From positions 1 to 9,472 of the forward strand of contig CAZIHJ010000111.1 of NCBI GenBank assembly GCA_964538485.1: a stretch of DNA of 9,472 nucleotides, in the 5' to 3' direction. Both the position numbers and the translations under genes were made by a program. The notes beneath the pieces were generated by a model. It worked only from the letters and a program-made list of their open reading frames with translations, was not told where the DNA came from and did not search any database. This stretch comes from JBJXHC01 sp964538485. Lineage in GTDB: Bacteria > Bacteroidota > Ignavibacteria > UBA10030 > UBA6906. Positions within the stretch are counted from its first letter, which is position 1, and each line of letters begins with the position of its first letter. Positions 1-7,363 of this stretch are shown here, one piece after another.

Positions 1-629
1 TGATTCCACCGCGTAACTCGGCTGCGGAACTCCATCCCACGATCATCATGTTACATGGTCGCGGCGCGGACGAGGAAGACCTTCCCGGCCTTGCCGATTA
101 CCTCGATGACCGGATGCTGGTGATTAGTCCGCGGGCGCCCTATACTTTTTCCTTTGGCGGCGGGTACATGTGGTACGAGTTTGATGGCGTTGGCTCACCC
201 GACCCGACGATGTTCCGGACAAGTCATGATAAGTTGCAGGCCTTCGTCGCCGATTGTATTGCGCAGTATCCCGTTGACCCGAAACGTCTTTATCTGCTTG
301 GATTCAGCATGGGAACAGTGATGTCGCACGCTCTGGCATTAACACAGCCCGAACTTTTCCGCGGCGTTGTTGCCAACAGCGGCTACGTTGCTGAAGGGAC
401 AATGCTCACTTACCACTGGGATAAACTCGGCAACCTGGATGTCTTCATTGCCCATGGCACTCAGGACCCGGTCATCCCGATCCAGTTCGGACGCCGGACC
501 CGTGAGTTGTATGCCGGTTCATCCGCGCGAGTCACCTACAATGAATACGCCATCGGACACCAGATAAGCCAGGAGGAACTGGACGCTATCGCCATCTGGC
601 TCTCACAATCTCTCGATCATACCTCATAA
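1..629 (+). CDS. Alpha/beta-hydrolase, phospholipase/carboxylesterase family (5' end missing)
   Basis: This is probably a cytosolic serine esterase acting on small carboxylic esters or lysophospholipids; the substrate cannot be read from sequence. The reading frame is open from base 3, so the true start lies upstream. The first ATG inside it (base 48) falls within the conserved strand leading to the oxyanion-hole motif LHGRGAD, so it is not a credible start. The family's full catalytic set is visible: nucleophile elbow GFSMG with Ser at 306-308, Asp at 465-467 in HGTQDPVIP, and His at 558-560 in GHQIS. The visible length of about 208 residues is close to the usual 200-220, so only a few residues should be missing. 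The terC-like gene follows after 7 bases, which suggests co-transcription. The family assignment is firm; the exact enzyme is not. Confidence 0.87.
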   Translation, partial: IPPRNSAAELHPTIIMLHGRGADEEDLPGLADYLDDRMLVISPRAPYTFSFGGGYMWYEFDGVGSPDPTMFRTSHDKLQAFVADCIAQYPVDPKRLYLLGFSMGTVMSHALALTQPELFRGVVANSGYVAEGTMLTYHWDKLGNLDVFIAHGTQDPVIPIQFGRRTRELYAGSSARVTYNEYAIGHQISQEELDAIAIWLSQSLDHTS

Positions 630-636
630 CGGACCT

Positions 637-1560
637 ATGCCCGAAAACGAAACATTACTGTTTGTCCTTTTCAATTTCTTCATCATCGCCATGCTGGCGC
701 TGGACCTTGGCATCTTCCACAAAAAGGCCCACGGCGTGGGAATGAGGGAAGCAACGATCTGGAGCATTGTCTGGGTGGCGATGTCGTTGGCGTTCTGTGC
801 AGGGTTGTTCATTTTCGTCGGCCCCACTACCGGGTTCGAATTCCTGACCGGTTACCTGATCGAAAAGGCGCTCTCCGTCGATAACATTTTTGTGTTTATC
901 CTGATCTTCAGCTATTTCGGCGTGCCGGAGAAGTACCAGCACAAGATCCTGTTCTGGGGCGTGTTGGGCGCGCTGATTATGCGCTCGATCTTCATTCTTA
1001 CCGGCGCTGCTCTGATCGCGCGATTCGAATGGATTCTCTATGTTTTTGGGGCCATCCTGATTATTAGCGGCTGGAAAATGATGATGCAGGGGGAAACCGA
1101 AGTCCATCCCGAAAAGAACATCTTCATCCGGCTTGCAAGAAAGTTCTTCCCTGTGTTCTCAGGATGGGAAACATCCAAATTCTTTATACGTCGTGATGGA
1201 AAACTTTATATCACATCCATGTTTCTGGTCCTCATCACGATCGAAACCACGGACGTTGTCTTTGCAGTTGATTCGATACCGGCAATCTTTGCCGTCACCA
1301 GGGATCCATTCATTGTCTATTCATCAAACGTCTTTGCCATCCTCGGCTTGCGGGCGTTGTATTTTGTGCTCGCTGGAGTGATGAACTCGTTCCACTATCT
1401 CAAAACGGGTTTATCCCTGATCCTCGTGTTTGTGGGTATCAAGATGATCATCGCCGACTTTTATCATCTTCCCATTGTTCTTTCACTCCTGATAATTTGT
1501 GCCATCCTCACTGTCTCGGTTGTCGCGTCGATCGTCAGGAATAAACGCATCAAAAAATGA
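637..1560 (+). CDS. TerC/Alx-family integral membrane metal-homeostasis protein
   Basis: This 307-residue polytopic inner-membrane protein belongs to the TerC/Alx family, whose studied members export or balance divalent metals such as Mn(II); some are linked to tellurite resistance. Around eight hydrophobic segments are visible. The two signature acidic motifs lie in membrane helices: EKALSVDN (residues 76-83) and ETTDVVFAVDSIPA (203-216), followed by SSNVFAILGLRALYF. The long form, with the WETSKFFIRRDGKLY stretch before the second motif, resembles Alx rather than the short TerC type. The ATG at 637 follows the upstream stop by 7 bases and has no strong Shine-Dalgarno sequence. It overlaps the next gene by 4 bases (ATGA). 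The Mn-sensing yybP-ykoY riboswitch that often precedes this family cannot fit in the 7-base gap. Family membership is clear, but the transported ion is inferred. Confidence 0.93.
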   Translation: MPENETLLFVLFNFFIIAMLALDLGIFHKKAHGVGMREATIWSIVWVAMSLAFCAGLFIFVGPTTGFEFLTGYLIEKALSVDNIFVFILIFSYFGVPEKYQHKILFWGVLGALIMRSIFILTGAALIARFEWILYVFGAILIISGWKMMMQGETEVHPEKNIFIRLARKFFPVFSGWETSKFFIRRDGKLYITSMFLVLITIETTDVVFAVDSIPAIFAVTRDPFIVYSSNVFAILGLRALYFVLAGVMNSFHYLKTGLSLILVFVGIKMIIADFYHLPIVLSLLIICAILTVSVVASIVRNKRIKK

Positions 1561-1811
1561 AAGGCCTCTTCAGATTGATTGCCGCATTGGCCAGTCGCCG
1601 CTACCGCGCTGTGCCATGGCGGTCGCTGATAATGCTTGTTGTCCTTGTACTCTATGGCCTCAGTCCGGTTGATCTCATCCCGGATTATATTCCTTTTGTC
1701 GGAGTGATTGACGATTTCACTCTTCTCGGTTTCTTCATCCGTTCAGTAATGAAGGATGTGAAGAAGTTCAATGAGTGGGATGTACAACCGGCGGGCAACA
1801 CCGGACAATAA
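1557..1811 (+). CDS. YkvA-like DUF1232 small membrane protein
   Basis: This is an 84-residue protein of the DUF1232 (YkvA) family, whose function is unknown. The family signature SPVDLIPDYIPFVGVIDD is at residues 36-53, within a hydrophobic stretch (about 24-60) that probably forms one membrane segment or a helical hairpin. The N-terminus is basic (RRYR) and the C-terminus short and polar. The ATG at 1557 overlaps the terC-like stop codon (ATGA), implying translational coupling and a shared transcript. No Shine-Dalgarno sequence lies at the normal distance; the nearest AGGA is about 16 bases upstream. Being coupled to a metal exporter hints at a membrane role but proves nothing about function. 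Confidence 0.88.
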   Translation: MKGLFRLIAALASRRYRAVPWRSLIMLVVLVLYGLSPVDLIPDYIPFVGVIDDFTLLGFFIRSVMKDVKKFNEWDVQPAGNTGQ

Positions 1812-1840
1812 GGGTTCGCCTCGGCGATCCTCGGGGACAG

Positions 1841-1967
1841 TCGACTACGCTCAGAACGACGCTTGTACCTTGCGTGGATTCAAGGCAAGAGTTTGCGGAT
1901 CAAAGTCATGGTGAGCGAAGTCGAACCATGAACTGCGCACCAGAGGTCTCGCTCCGCTCGACCTGAC
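1841..1967. repeat. Cluster of three related short palindromic intergenic repeats
   Basis: Non-coding DNA between the DUF1232 and M48 genes carries three versions of one core. Copy 1 (1841-1852) reads TCGACTACGCTC. Copy 2 (1913-1924) reads GAGCGAAGTCGA, which on the opposite strand differs from copy 1 at one base. Copy 3 (1949-1959) reads TCGCTCCGCTC. Copy 2 is framed by 7-base inverted arms TCATGGT (1906-1912) and ACCATGA (1925-1931). Copy 3 is framed by AGGTC (1944-1948) and GACCT (1960-1964). This resembles the dispersed REP-like palindromes found between genes in many Bacteroidota/Chlorobiota genomes. Whether it recurs in this genome cannot be seen from one window. No plausible gene is visible in 1812-2081. 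Confidence 0.6.
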
Positions 1968-2011
1968 ACTGACGATTTCCAATTCAGACTCACCACACGA
2001 CTCAAACCTTC

Positions 2012-2040
2012 TTGATTCTCAAACCCATTTTGGTTACACT
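2012..2040 (+). promoter_or_regulatory. Candidate sigma70-like promoter for the M48-to-pyrG gene chain
   Basis: TTGATT (2012-2017) and TACACT (2035-2040) are separated by exactly 17 bases, so they form a reasonable -35/-10 pair. They lie between the intergenic repeats and the M48 gene. Transcription would start near 2047, giving a leader of about 35 bases before the ATG at 2082. Primary sigma factors of Bacteroidota proper prefer a different consensus, so this is only a candidate. Confidence 0.35.
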
Positions 2041-2081
2041 ATGCAAACCACCGAGTACCAACCGTCGCAGTAAGTGGTATC

Positions 2082-3275
2082 ATGGCATCTGAGAGTTTGT
2101 CCGCGCACCCTGATCTTGCACAGGCACAGGTGTCAACAGTACAGAAAACGGCCGAAGCCGTCTCGCCTTTCCCGTCAACTCCCGAAACCGCAAAACTATA
2201 CAGTCGTATAAAACTCCGTCTTGGCATTGCTTCGTCGGTCTGCTCCTTCATCGCTCTTGTCTTGTTCGTGGCATTCGGGTGGTCGCGTGATGTCGCTACG
2301 ATTGCTCTTTCGATAAGTCCGAACGACTACATTGCTGTCATTGTCTTCGTCATGCTGACCGGACTTCTCGGTATGTGTGTATCTTTTCCGTTTGGATTCT
2401 ATTCCGGCTACGTGATCGAACACCGCTACGGGCTTTCCAACCAGACGCTTGGCCGTTGGGCATGGGAGCGCTTAAAGGGCTCGCTCATCGCTGCTCCGCT
2501 GATGATTGCGGTTCTGCTCATCCTGTATTATTGCCTGAACACATACGGTAACATGTGGTGGTTGCCGGTGAGTATTGCACTCACCTTCTTTTCCGTCATA
2601 CTCGCCCGCTTCGCGCCCATCGTGATCATGCCGCTGTTCTACACGTTCACGCCAATTCCCGATGGCTCATTGAAGAATCGTATTCTTGCGCTCTGTGAGA
2701 AGGCAGGTGTCCGCATCGAAGGGATTTTCTCTTTTAACATGAGCAAAAATACTCGCAAGGCGAACGCAGCATTCACGGGTATCGGCAGAGCGAAACGAAT
2801 CATCCTTGGCGACACACTCTTGAAGGAATTCACAGAAGAGGAAATTGAAGCCGTCTTCGCCCATGAACTCGGACATTATACGCATAGACATATTCTTATC
2901 GGTATGATCGTCTCTTTCATCTCGACGTTTGTCGGGCTGTACCTTGCTTCCCAACTATATGCCGCATCGTTGCAATGGTTGGGCTATTCAGCAATAACCG
3001 AAATCGCGGCGCTGCCGCTGCTCGCGTTGTGGCTGTCCGTGTTCGGACTGGTCACGAGTCCACTGGGCAACATGCTTTCACGGCACCATGAGCGACAGGC
3101 AGACAGGTACGCAGCGAGATCCGCGGGCTCGGCTCAAGCGTTTGTTTCGGCGCTGCGGAAACTTGCAACAACGAACCTGGCGGACCCTGAGCCGCACCCG
3201 CTCATCGAATTCCTGTTCTACAGCCATCCCTCTATTGCAAAGCGGATCAGGATGGTTGAAGCGTTGGGGACATGA
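2082..3275 (+). CDS. M48-family membrane zinc metalloprotease (Ste24/HtpX-like)
   Basis: This 397-residue membrane protease cleaves peptides at or near the inner membrane. Relatives include CAAX prenyl protease 1 (Ste24) and HtpX/BepA-type quality-control proteases. The zinc motif HELGH is at residues 261-265, and the third ligand is probably Glu337 in ERQADRYA. Other Ste24-like landmarks are YGLSNQTLGRW before the catalytic domain, SKNTRKANAAFTG, and FYSHPSIAKRI near the end. Several transmembrane segments precede the catalytic domain, and two more follow HELGH. The first 40 or so residues are polar and poorly conserved-looking. The ATG at 2082 has only a weak Shine-Dalgarno sequence, but the next in-frame ATG lies beyond the first membrane segment. 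The stop overlaps the plsC start (ATGA). Since bacteria rarely prenylate proteins, a general membrane-protein protease role is more likely than CAAX processing; this is inferred. Confidence 0.9.
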   Translation: MASESLSAHPDLAQAQVSTVQKTAEAVSPFPSTPETAKLYSRIKLRLGIASSVCSFIALVLFVAFGWSRDVATIALSISPNDYIAVIVFVMLTGLLGMCVSFPFGFYSGYVIEHRYGLSNQTLGRWAWERLKGSLIAAPLMIAVLLILYYCLNTYGNMWWLPVSIALTFFSVILARFAPIVIMPLFYTFTPIPDGSLKNRILALCEKAGVRIEGIFSFNMSKNTRKANAAFTGIGRAKRIILGDTLLKEFTEEEIEAVFAHELGHYTHRHILIGMIVSFISTFVGLYLASQLYAASLQWLGYSAITEIAALPLLALWLSVFGLVTSPLGNMLSRHHERQADRYAARSAGSAQAFVSALRKLATTNLADPEPHPLIEFLFYSHPSIAKRIRMVEALGT

Positions 3276-3985
3276 GGACGGTTCTCGGGCTTCTGCGGTT
3301 TGTGGGATGCTGGATGACGGCGATCGTCTTCGCCAGTCTTGAGCTGATTGTTATCGCGTTGCGGCTCGGCGACAGGGTCTTTCATGCGTTTGCCCGCGGC
3401 TGGGCGCACACAACGCTCTCGCTCTCTGGCGTGAAAGTGCATGTAAGGGGTTTGGAGAATGTTGACTTCACAAGAAACTATGTCTACGTCTCCAACCATG
3501 CAAGCATGTTCGATATACCGGCAATCGTGTCCGCAGTCCCGGATCAGATACGGATCATTTACAAGAAAGAGCTGCATTGGATCCCGATCTTCGGATGGGG
3601 ATTGAAGTTCGGCAGCTACATTGCCATTGACCGTAGCAGGGGGACGGATGCGATGAAGAGTTTGGAAGAAGCTATTGAAAAAATCAGAAATGGCGCCTCT
3701 GTTCTTCTTTATGCCGAAGGAACACGAACCCAGGATGGCAAGTTGCAACCGTTCAAACGCGGTGCGTTCAATCTTGCGGTGAAGGCCGGTGTTCCCATTG
3801 TGCCCCTGACGGTGAACGGTTCGTTCGGTATTCTGAGAAAGAGCTCGTTCGTCATTCGCTCCGGAACAGTGGAGCTTGTATTGGGATCGCCCATCACAAT
3901 CCAGGGAAGCGGCAAGGAAGAGGAAATGCGCGTGATGGCGCTTGTACATGAAGCGATCCGGAAGAATTACGTGAACCAGGAGTAA
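3272..3985 (+). CDS. plsC: 1-acyl-sn-glycerol-3-phosphate acyltransferase-like (PlsC/LPLAT) protein
   Basis: This 237-residue membrane-associated acyltransferase probably adds the second fatty acid to lysophosphatidic acid, giving phosphatidic acid for phospholipid synthesis. The catalytic HX4D motif is NHASMFD (His76, Asp81). The substrate-binding block YAEGTRTQ contains Glu149 and Arg152. Two further family blocks are visible: IDRSRGTDAM, and VPIVPLTVNGS near residue 180. An N-terminal hydrophobic helix (about 1-28) anchors it to the membrane. Length matches bacterial PlsC. The ATG at 3272 overlaps the M48 stop, which indicates translational coupling. The gatC start follows 14 bases after the stop. 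Some homologues in this fold acylate other lipids (ornithine lipids, lysophospholipids), so the exact acceptor is inferred. Confidence 0.9.
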   Translation: MRTVLGLLRFVGCWMTAIVFASLELIVIALRLGDRVFHAFARGWAHTTLSLSGVKVHVRGLENVDFTRNYVYVSNHASMFDIPAIVSAVPDQIRIIYKKELHWIPIFGWGLKFGSYIAIDRSRGTDAMKSLEEAIEKIRNGASVLLYAEGTRTQDGKLQPFKRGAFNLAVKAGVPIVPLTVNGSFGILRKSSFVIRSGTVELVLGSPITIQGSGKEEEMRVMALVHEAIRKNYVNQE

Positions 3986-3987
3986 AC

Positions 3988-3992
3988 GGAAG
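3988..3992 (+). promoter_or_regulatory. Ribosome binding site for gatC
   Basis: GGAAG lies 7 bases before the ATG at 4000 and just after the plsC stop. It fixes the gatC start and shows that this gene initiates independently, unlike its ATGA-coupled neighbours. Confidence 0.6.
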
Positions 3993-3999
3993 AACAACG

Positions 4000-4293
4000 A
4001 TGTCCGTCACCATAAAAGATGTTGAACACATCGCGGCACTGGCGAAGCTCTCGTTCAATGACGCAGAAAAGCAGAAACTGACAACAGAACTGAATGCCAT
4101 TCTCGAATACATGGACCAGCTCAATCAACTCGATACGAGCATCGTCGAACCATTGTCACAGGTCATTGAGCTGAACAACGCATTTCGCCAGGACGAGCTG
4201 CGACCGACTGTGAGTCGCGACGAAGCTTTGAAGAATGCTCCTGCTCGATCAGACAAGTTTTTCAAGGTCCCGAAAGTGATCGGTGACCGATGA
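4000..4293 (+). CDS. gatC: Asp-tRNA(Asn)/Glu-tRNA(Gln) amidotransferase subunit C
   Basis: This 97-residue protein is the small subunit of the GatCAB complex, which converts mischarged Glu-tRNA(Gln) and/or Asp-tRNA(Asn) to the correct amidated forms in the cytoplasm. GatC stabilises GatA and bridges it to GatB. Family features in order are an N-terminal helix VEHIAALAKLSF, a second helix with LNAILEYMDQLNQLDTS, then VEPLSQV, LRPTVSRDEAL, and a C-terminal KFFKVPKVIG segment. Length is normal. A Shine-Dalgarno sequence (GGAAG) precedes it. Its stop overlaps the kdsB start by 4 bases (ATGA). GatA and GatB are not in the window, so the subunit genes are dispersed here; that arrangement occurs in several phyla. 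Confidence 0.95.
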   Translation: MSVTIKDVEHIAALAKLSFNDAEKQKLTTELNAILEYMDQLNQLDTSIVEPLSQVIELNNAFRQDELRPTVSRDEALKNAPARSDKFFKVPKVIGDR

Positions 4294-5051
4294 GCCACAC
4301 GCGTGTTGTCGCAGTTATTCCAGCGCGGTATGGCTCGCAACGTCTCCCGGCAAAACCGCTTGCAGAGATCGCAGGCAAGCCGATGATCCAGCATGTGTAT
4401 GAACGTGCGTGCGCAGCGGAGCTTGTTGACGCCGCACTCGTTGCCACGGACGACAAACGTATTGCCGAAGCCGTTCGCGCATTCGGCGGACGGGCAGTGA
4501 TTACACCCGAATCGATACAGAGCGGAAGTGACCGTGTTGCCCTTGTCGCCCAGTCACTGCCGGACGCCGATATCATTGTGAACGTTCAGGGAGACGAGCC
4601 ACTTCTTCCGCCCAAAATGATTGACGAGGCGATACGTGTCGTGCTGGATGATATGCGCGCAAAAGTCGGAACGCTGGTCAGGAAGATCGAACATATTGCC
4701 GACTTGACCAACCCGAATGTCGTGAAAGCCGTTCTGGATCGTGAGAATTTCTGTCTGTTCTTCTCGCGCTCCCCCCTTCCGTTCGGACGGGATGTTGATC
4801 AGAGCGCGTGGCTGCACCATCACACATATTTCAAACACGTCGGACTGTACGCGTTCCGGCGTGAGTTCCTGCTGAAGTTCACAACGATGACGCCAACGCC
4901 ATTGGAACTGACGGAGAAGTTGGAACAACTGAGAATCCTTGAAAACGGGTACAAGATCAAAGCGGCAATCACGGAACATGATTCGATCCCCGTGGACACC
5001 GAGGCAGACCTAGCGCGCGTACGTTCACTTTTGCAAACAACTGCACCATGA
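4290..5051 (+). CDS. kdsB: 3-deoxy-manno-octulosonate cytidylyltransferase (CMP-Kdo synthetase)
   Basis: This 253-residue cytosolic enzyme couples CTP and Kdo to form CMP-Kdo, the activated sugar placed on lipid A in lipopolysaccharide synthesis. The N-terminal nucleotide-binding motif VIPARYGSQRLPAKPL (residues 9-24) and IAGKPMIQHV are typical. QSGSDRVA (77-84), VNVQGDEPLL (97-106, with the metal-binding Asp at 102) and NPNVVKAVLD follow. FFSRSPLPF, the HVGLYAFRR block, and TPLELTEKLEQLRILENG near the C-terminus complete the family pattern. Length matches E. coli KdsB (248). It overlaps gatC before it and the DUF502 gene after it, both by ATGA. Proximity to pyrG makes metabolic sense because KdsB consumes CTP. 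Its presence indicates an outer membrane with Kdo-containing lipopolysaccharide. Confidence 0.96.
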   Translation: MSHTRVVAVIPARYGSQRLPAKPLAEIAGKPMIQHVYERACAAELVDAALVATDDKRIAEAVRAFGGRAVITPESIQSGSDRVALVAQSLPDADIIVNVQGDEPLLPPKMIDEAIRVVLDDMRAKVGTLVRKIEHIADLTNPNVVKAVLDRENFCLFFSRSPLPFGRDVDQSAWLHHHTYFKHVGLYAFRREFLLKFTTMTPTPLELTEKLEQLRILENGYKIKAAITEHDSIPVDTEADLARVRSLLQTTAP

Positions 5052-5677
5052 AAGACCCTGAGAAGACATTCTTCGGACACATACGCACAGCGTTTCTTCG
5101 TGGCGCGGCAGTGCTTATTCCACTTGTCCTCACCTACTGGTTCTTTCGCGCACTGCTGAATGCCATCGACGGCATCCTTTCGCCGGTGTTCGAGCAGTGG
5201 CTTGGCCGACCTGTACCCGGACTCGGTTTCGCAGCAATGATTGTGCTCATTCTGCTTGTCGGACTTCTTTCCCGTAACCTGATCGGGCGTATCCTGTTCA
5301 AGTGGTTTGATGTGCTTCTGGCGAACATTCCATTCGTTCGATCCATTCACGGCGCCATCAAGGACCTTGTCGGCGCATTCACGCTCGGTGGCAAGGGAAA
5401 AACATTCCGCGAAGTGGTGATGGTGGAGTATCCGCGGCCCGGGTTGTTCACATTGGCGTTCGTTACCAACGAGATGACGTTCGTCGCGGCGGATAACAAG
5501 CGCACGGGTCTCATCAATGTCTATATTCCAAATCCACCCAATCCAACTTCGGGAGTATTGATTCTTGTCCCGGAGAGCGAAGTAATTCATCTGAATCTTA
5601 CTATTGAGCAGGGCCTGAAGCTTGTTCTCTCCGGCGGGATAGTCGTTCCGGAAGAGTTAACCGAGCGCAAGGTGTAA
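5048..5677 (+). CDS. DUF502-family membrane protein
   Basis: This 209-residue protein belongs to DUF502, a widespread family of membrane proteins without an assigned biochemical function. Two hydrophobic segments are visible at about residues 15-42 and 56-80. They are followed by a soluble domain containing IPFVRSIHGAIKDL, a FREVVMVEYPRPG strand pair, and the family signature IPNPPNPTSG (160-169). LVPESEV and a glycine-rich segment LSGGIVVPE lie near the end. The ATG at 5048 overlaps the kdsB stop by 4 bases. pyrG follows after 15 bases with its own strong ribosome binding site. Its place in an envelope-biogenesis chain suggests an inner-membrane role, but the sequence shows no catalytic motif. 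Confidence 0.9.
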   Translation: MKDPEKTFFGHIRTAFLRGAAVLIPLVLTYWFFRALLNAIDGILSPVFEQWLGRPVPGLGFAAMIVLILLVGLLSRNLIGRILFKWFDVLLANIPFVRSIHGAIKDLVGAFTLGGKGKTFREVVMVEYPRPGLFTLAFVTNEMTFVAADNKRTGLINVYIPNPPNPTSGVLILVPESEVIHLNLTIEQGLKLVLSGGIVVPEELTERKV

Positions 5678-5680
5678 TCT

Positions 5681-5686
5681 AAGGAG
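5681..5686 (+). promoter_or_regulatory. Ribosome binding site deciding the GTG start of pyrG
   Basis: AAGGAG is a near-ideal Shine-Dalgarno sequence, 6 bases before the GTG at 5693. Two other GTG triplets nearby (5686 and 5688) are in different frames. The nearest in-frame ATG is well inside the conserved synthetase domain. This supports GTG 5693 as the start. Confidence 0.75.
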
Positions 5687-5692
5687 TGTGTC

Positions 5693-7363
5693 GTGGCACG
5701 ACGCCGTCATCAAGTAAAATACATTTTTGTCACCGGAGGAGTGGTTTCATCACTGGGCAAGGGCATTTCCTCTGCCTCGATCGGGTTGTTGCTAAAACTG
5801 CGCGGGCTCCGGGTAACGATTCAGAAGTTCGATCCGTATCTCAATGTTGACCCGGGAACAATGAATCCATTTCAGCACGGCGAAGTCTATGTTACCGACG
5901 ACGGCGCGGAAACGGATCTCGATCTCGGTCACTACGAGAGGTTCCTCGACATCACCACATCACGCAAGAACAATTCCACCACCGGACAGATTTATCATGA
6001 GGTGATTTCCAAGGAACGGCGCGGCGATTATCTCGGGGCAACCGTGCAGGTCATTCCTCATATTACCGATGAGATTAAACGTCGATTCGAGGGACTTGGC
6101 CAATCGGGAAAATACGATGTGGTCATCACTGAAGTCGGTGGAACGGTCGGCGATATCGAGAGCCTGCCATTCCTCGAAGCGATGCGACAATTCATGTATA
6201 AAGTCGGCCATCAGAACGCCATGGCCATCCACGTGACGCTTGTTCCGTTCATCGGATCGGCGGGCGAAACCAAAACCAAGCCGACCCAGCACAGCGTGAA
6301 GGCACTGCTGGAACTCGGCATTCAGCCGGACATGCTCATTTGCCGCTCTGATCGACCATTGACGCCGGAAGTGCGTGAGAAGATCGCTCTCTTCACCAAC
6401 GTGCAACCGGATTCTGTTGTGGATGGACGCGACGTTGCGACGATCTATGAAGTGCCGCTTGTCTTCGCCGAACAGGACGTGGATGAAATCGTTCTGGAGA
6501 AACTCGACCTCACGTGTCCAAAGGCCAACCTGCGCGAGTGGAGGAAATTTGTGGAGCGGGTGAAAAACCCGGCCGGCAGAATCACCATTGGTATCTGTGG
6601 CAAATATACCGACCACCAGGATGCGTACAAGAGCATTGCGGAATCGTTCGTGCATGCAGGCGCGGCAAACAATGTTGGCGTGGACCTGCAGTGGATCCGC
6701 GCAGAGGATGTGGAGCGCGACGGCGCGGAGCCGCATCTGCGCAACATCAGCGGATTGCTTGTGGCACCGGGTTTTGGCGAACGTGGCATCGAGGGGAAGG
6801 TCAAGGCAATCAAATACGTTCGGGAGAACAAGATCCCCTTCTTCGGGATTTGTCTCGGATTGCAATGCGCAGTGATTGAGTTTGCACGCAATGTCTGCAA
6901 ACTGAAGGAAGCAAACAGCACGGAGTTCAAAGAGACAAGCCAGAACGTGATTGACATGATGCTGGAACAGAAGAAGGTAAAGGAATATGGCGGCACCATG
7001 CGGCTCGGTTCGTATGCCTGCAAACTGGAAAAGGGTTCAAAGGCACACAAGGCCTATAAACAGGAATTGATCCACGAGCGCCATCGCCACCGATACGAGG
7101 TAAATGACGCATTCAAAGAATGCCTCAATAAACCGGTTGTCGAATCTATGAAACAGACTGTGGGCGCGGCGGGCATGCGCTTCAGCGGCATTTGTCCTGA
7201 TAACGGCCTGGCAGAAATTATCGAACTCCCCGACCATCCCTGGTTTGTGGGAGTGCAGTTCCACCCGGAATTAAAATCCCGCGCCACCAACCCGCATCCG
7301 TTGTTCCGTGACTTCGTGAAAGCCGCGATGGAATATCGCGAGGTGAAAGAGCAGAGGGATTAG
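5693..7363 (+). CDS. pyrG: CTP synthase (glutamine-hydrolysing)
   Basis: This 556-residue cytosolic enzyme makes CTP from UTP, ATP and glutamine, the last step of pyrimidine nucleotide synthesis. The N-terminal synthetase domain begins YIFVTGGVVSSLGKG (P-loop Lys23). The Mg/ATP-binding acid is Asp77 in ETDLDLGHYERF, and the other is in ITEVGGTVGDIES near residue 145. The C-terminal class I glutamine amidotransferase domain has nucleophile Cys387 (FFGICLGLQCA) and His524/Glu526 (FHPE). RHRHRYEVND, typical of PyrG, is also present. Length is within the normal 530-560. The gene starts with GTG after a strong AAGGAG. It is the last gene of the chain starting at 2082, downstream of the CTP consumer kdsB. 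No rho-independent terminator is evident after its TAG stop. Confidence 0.98.
   Translation: MARRRHQVKYIFVTGGVVSSLGKGISSASIGLLLKLRGLRVTIQKFDPYLNVDPGTMNPFQHGEVYVTDDGAETDLDLGHYERFLDITTSRKNNSTTGQIYHEVISKERRGDYLGATVQVIPHITDEIKRRFEGLGQSGKYDVVITEVGGTVGDIESLPFLEAMRQFMYKVGHQNAMAIHVTLVPFIGSAGETKTKPTQHSVKALLELGIQPDMLICRSDRPLTPEVREKIALFTNVQPDSVVDGRDVATIYEVPLVFAEQDVDEIVLEKLDLTCPKANLREWRKFVERVKNPAGRITIGICGKYTDHQDAYKSIAESFVHAGAANNVGVDLQWIRAEDVERDGAEPHLRNISGLLVAPGFGERGIEGKVKAIKYVRENKIPFFGICLGLQCAVIEFARNVCKLKEANSTEFKETSQNVIDMMLEQKKVKEYGGTMRLGSYACKLEKGSKAHKAYKQELIHERHRHRYEVNDAFKECLNKPVVESMKQTVGAAGMRFSGICPDNGLAEIIELPDHPWFVGVQFHPELKSRATNPHPLFRDFVKAAMEYREVKEQRD

Noticed and set aside
630..636. Mn-sensing yybP-ykoY riboswitch before the TerC/Alx-type gene
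   Set aside because: The intergenic gap is only 7 bases and the upstream sequence is coding, so there is no room for it here.
1775..1966. 63-codon + strand reading frame across the repeat region
   Set aside because: It starts inside the DUF1232 gene in another phase and runs through palindromic repeats. There is no ribosome binding site or recognisable domain.
2041..2073. Ten-codon leader ORF before the M48 gene
   Set aside because: It starts directly after the candidate -10 box, so the predicted transcript would begin inside it. It has no ribosome binding site and no attenuation-type composition.
3218..3997. Long antisense reading frame of 259 codons opposite plsC
   Set aside because: It lies opposite a gene with clear PlsC motifs. 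Its translation is rich in His, Arg and Cys without any recognisable domain, as expected of a shadow frame.
5960..6865. Antisense reading frame of 301 codons opposite pyrG
   Set aside because: pyrG has complete catalytic motifs across this stretch. The antisense product shows no membrane, domain or motif pattern and has no ribosome binding site.
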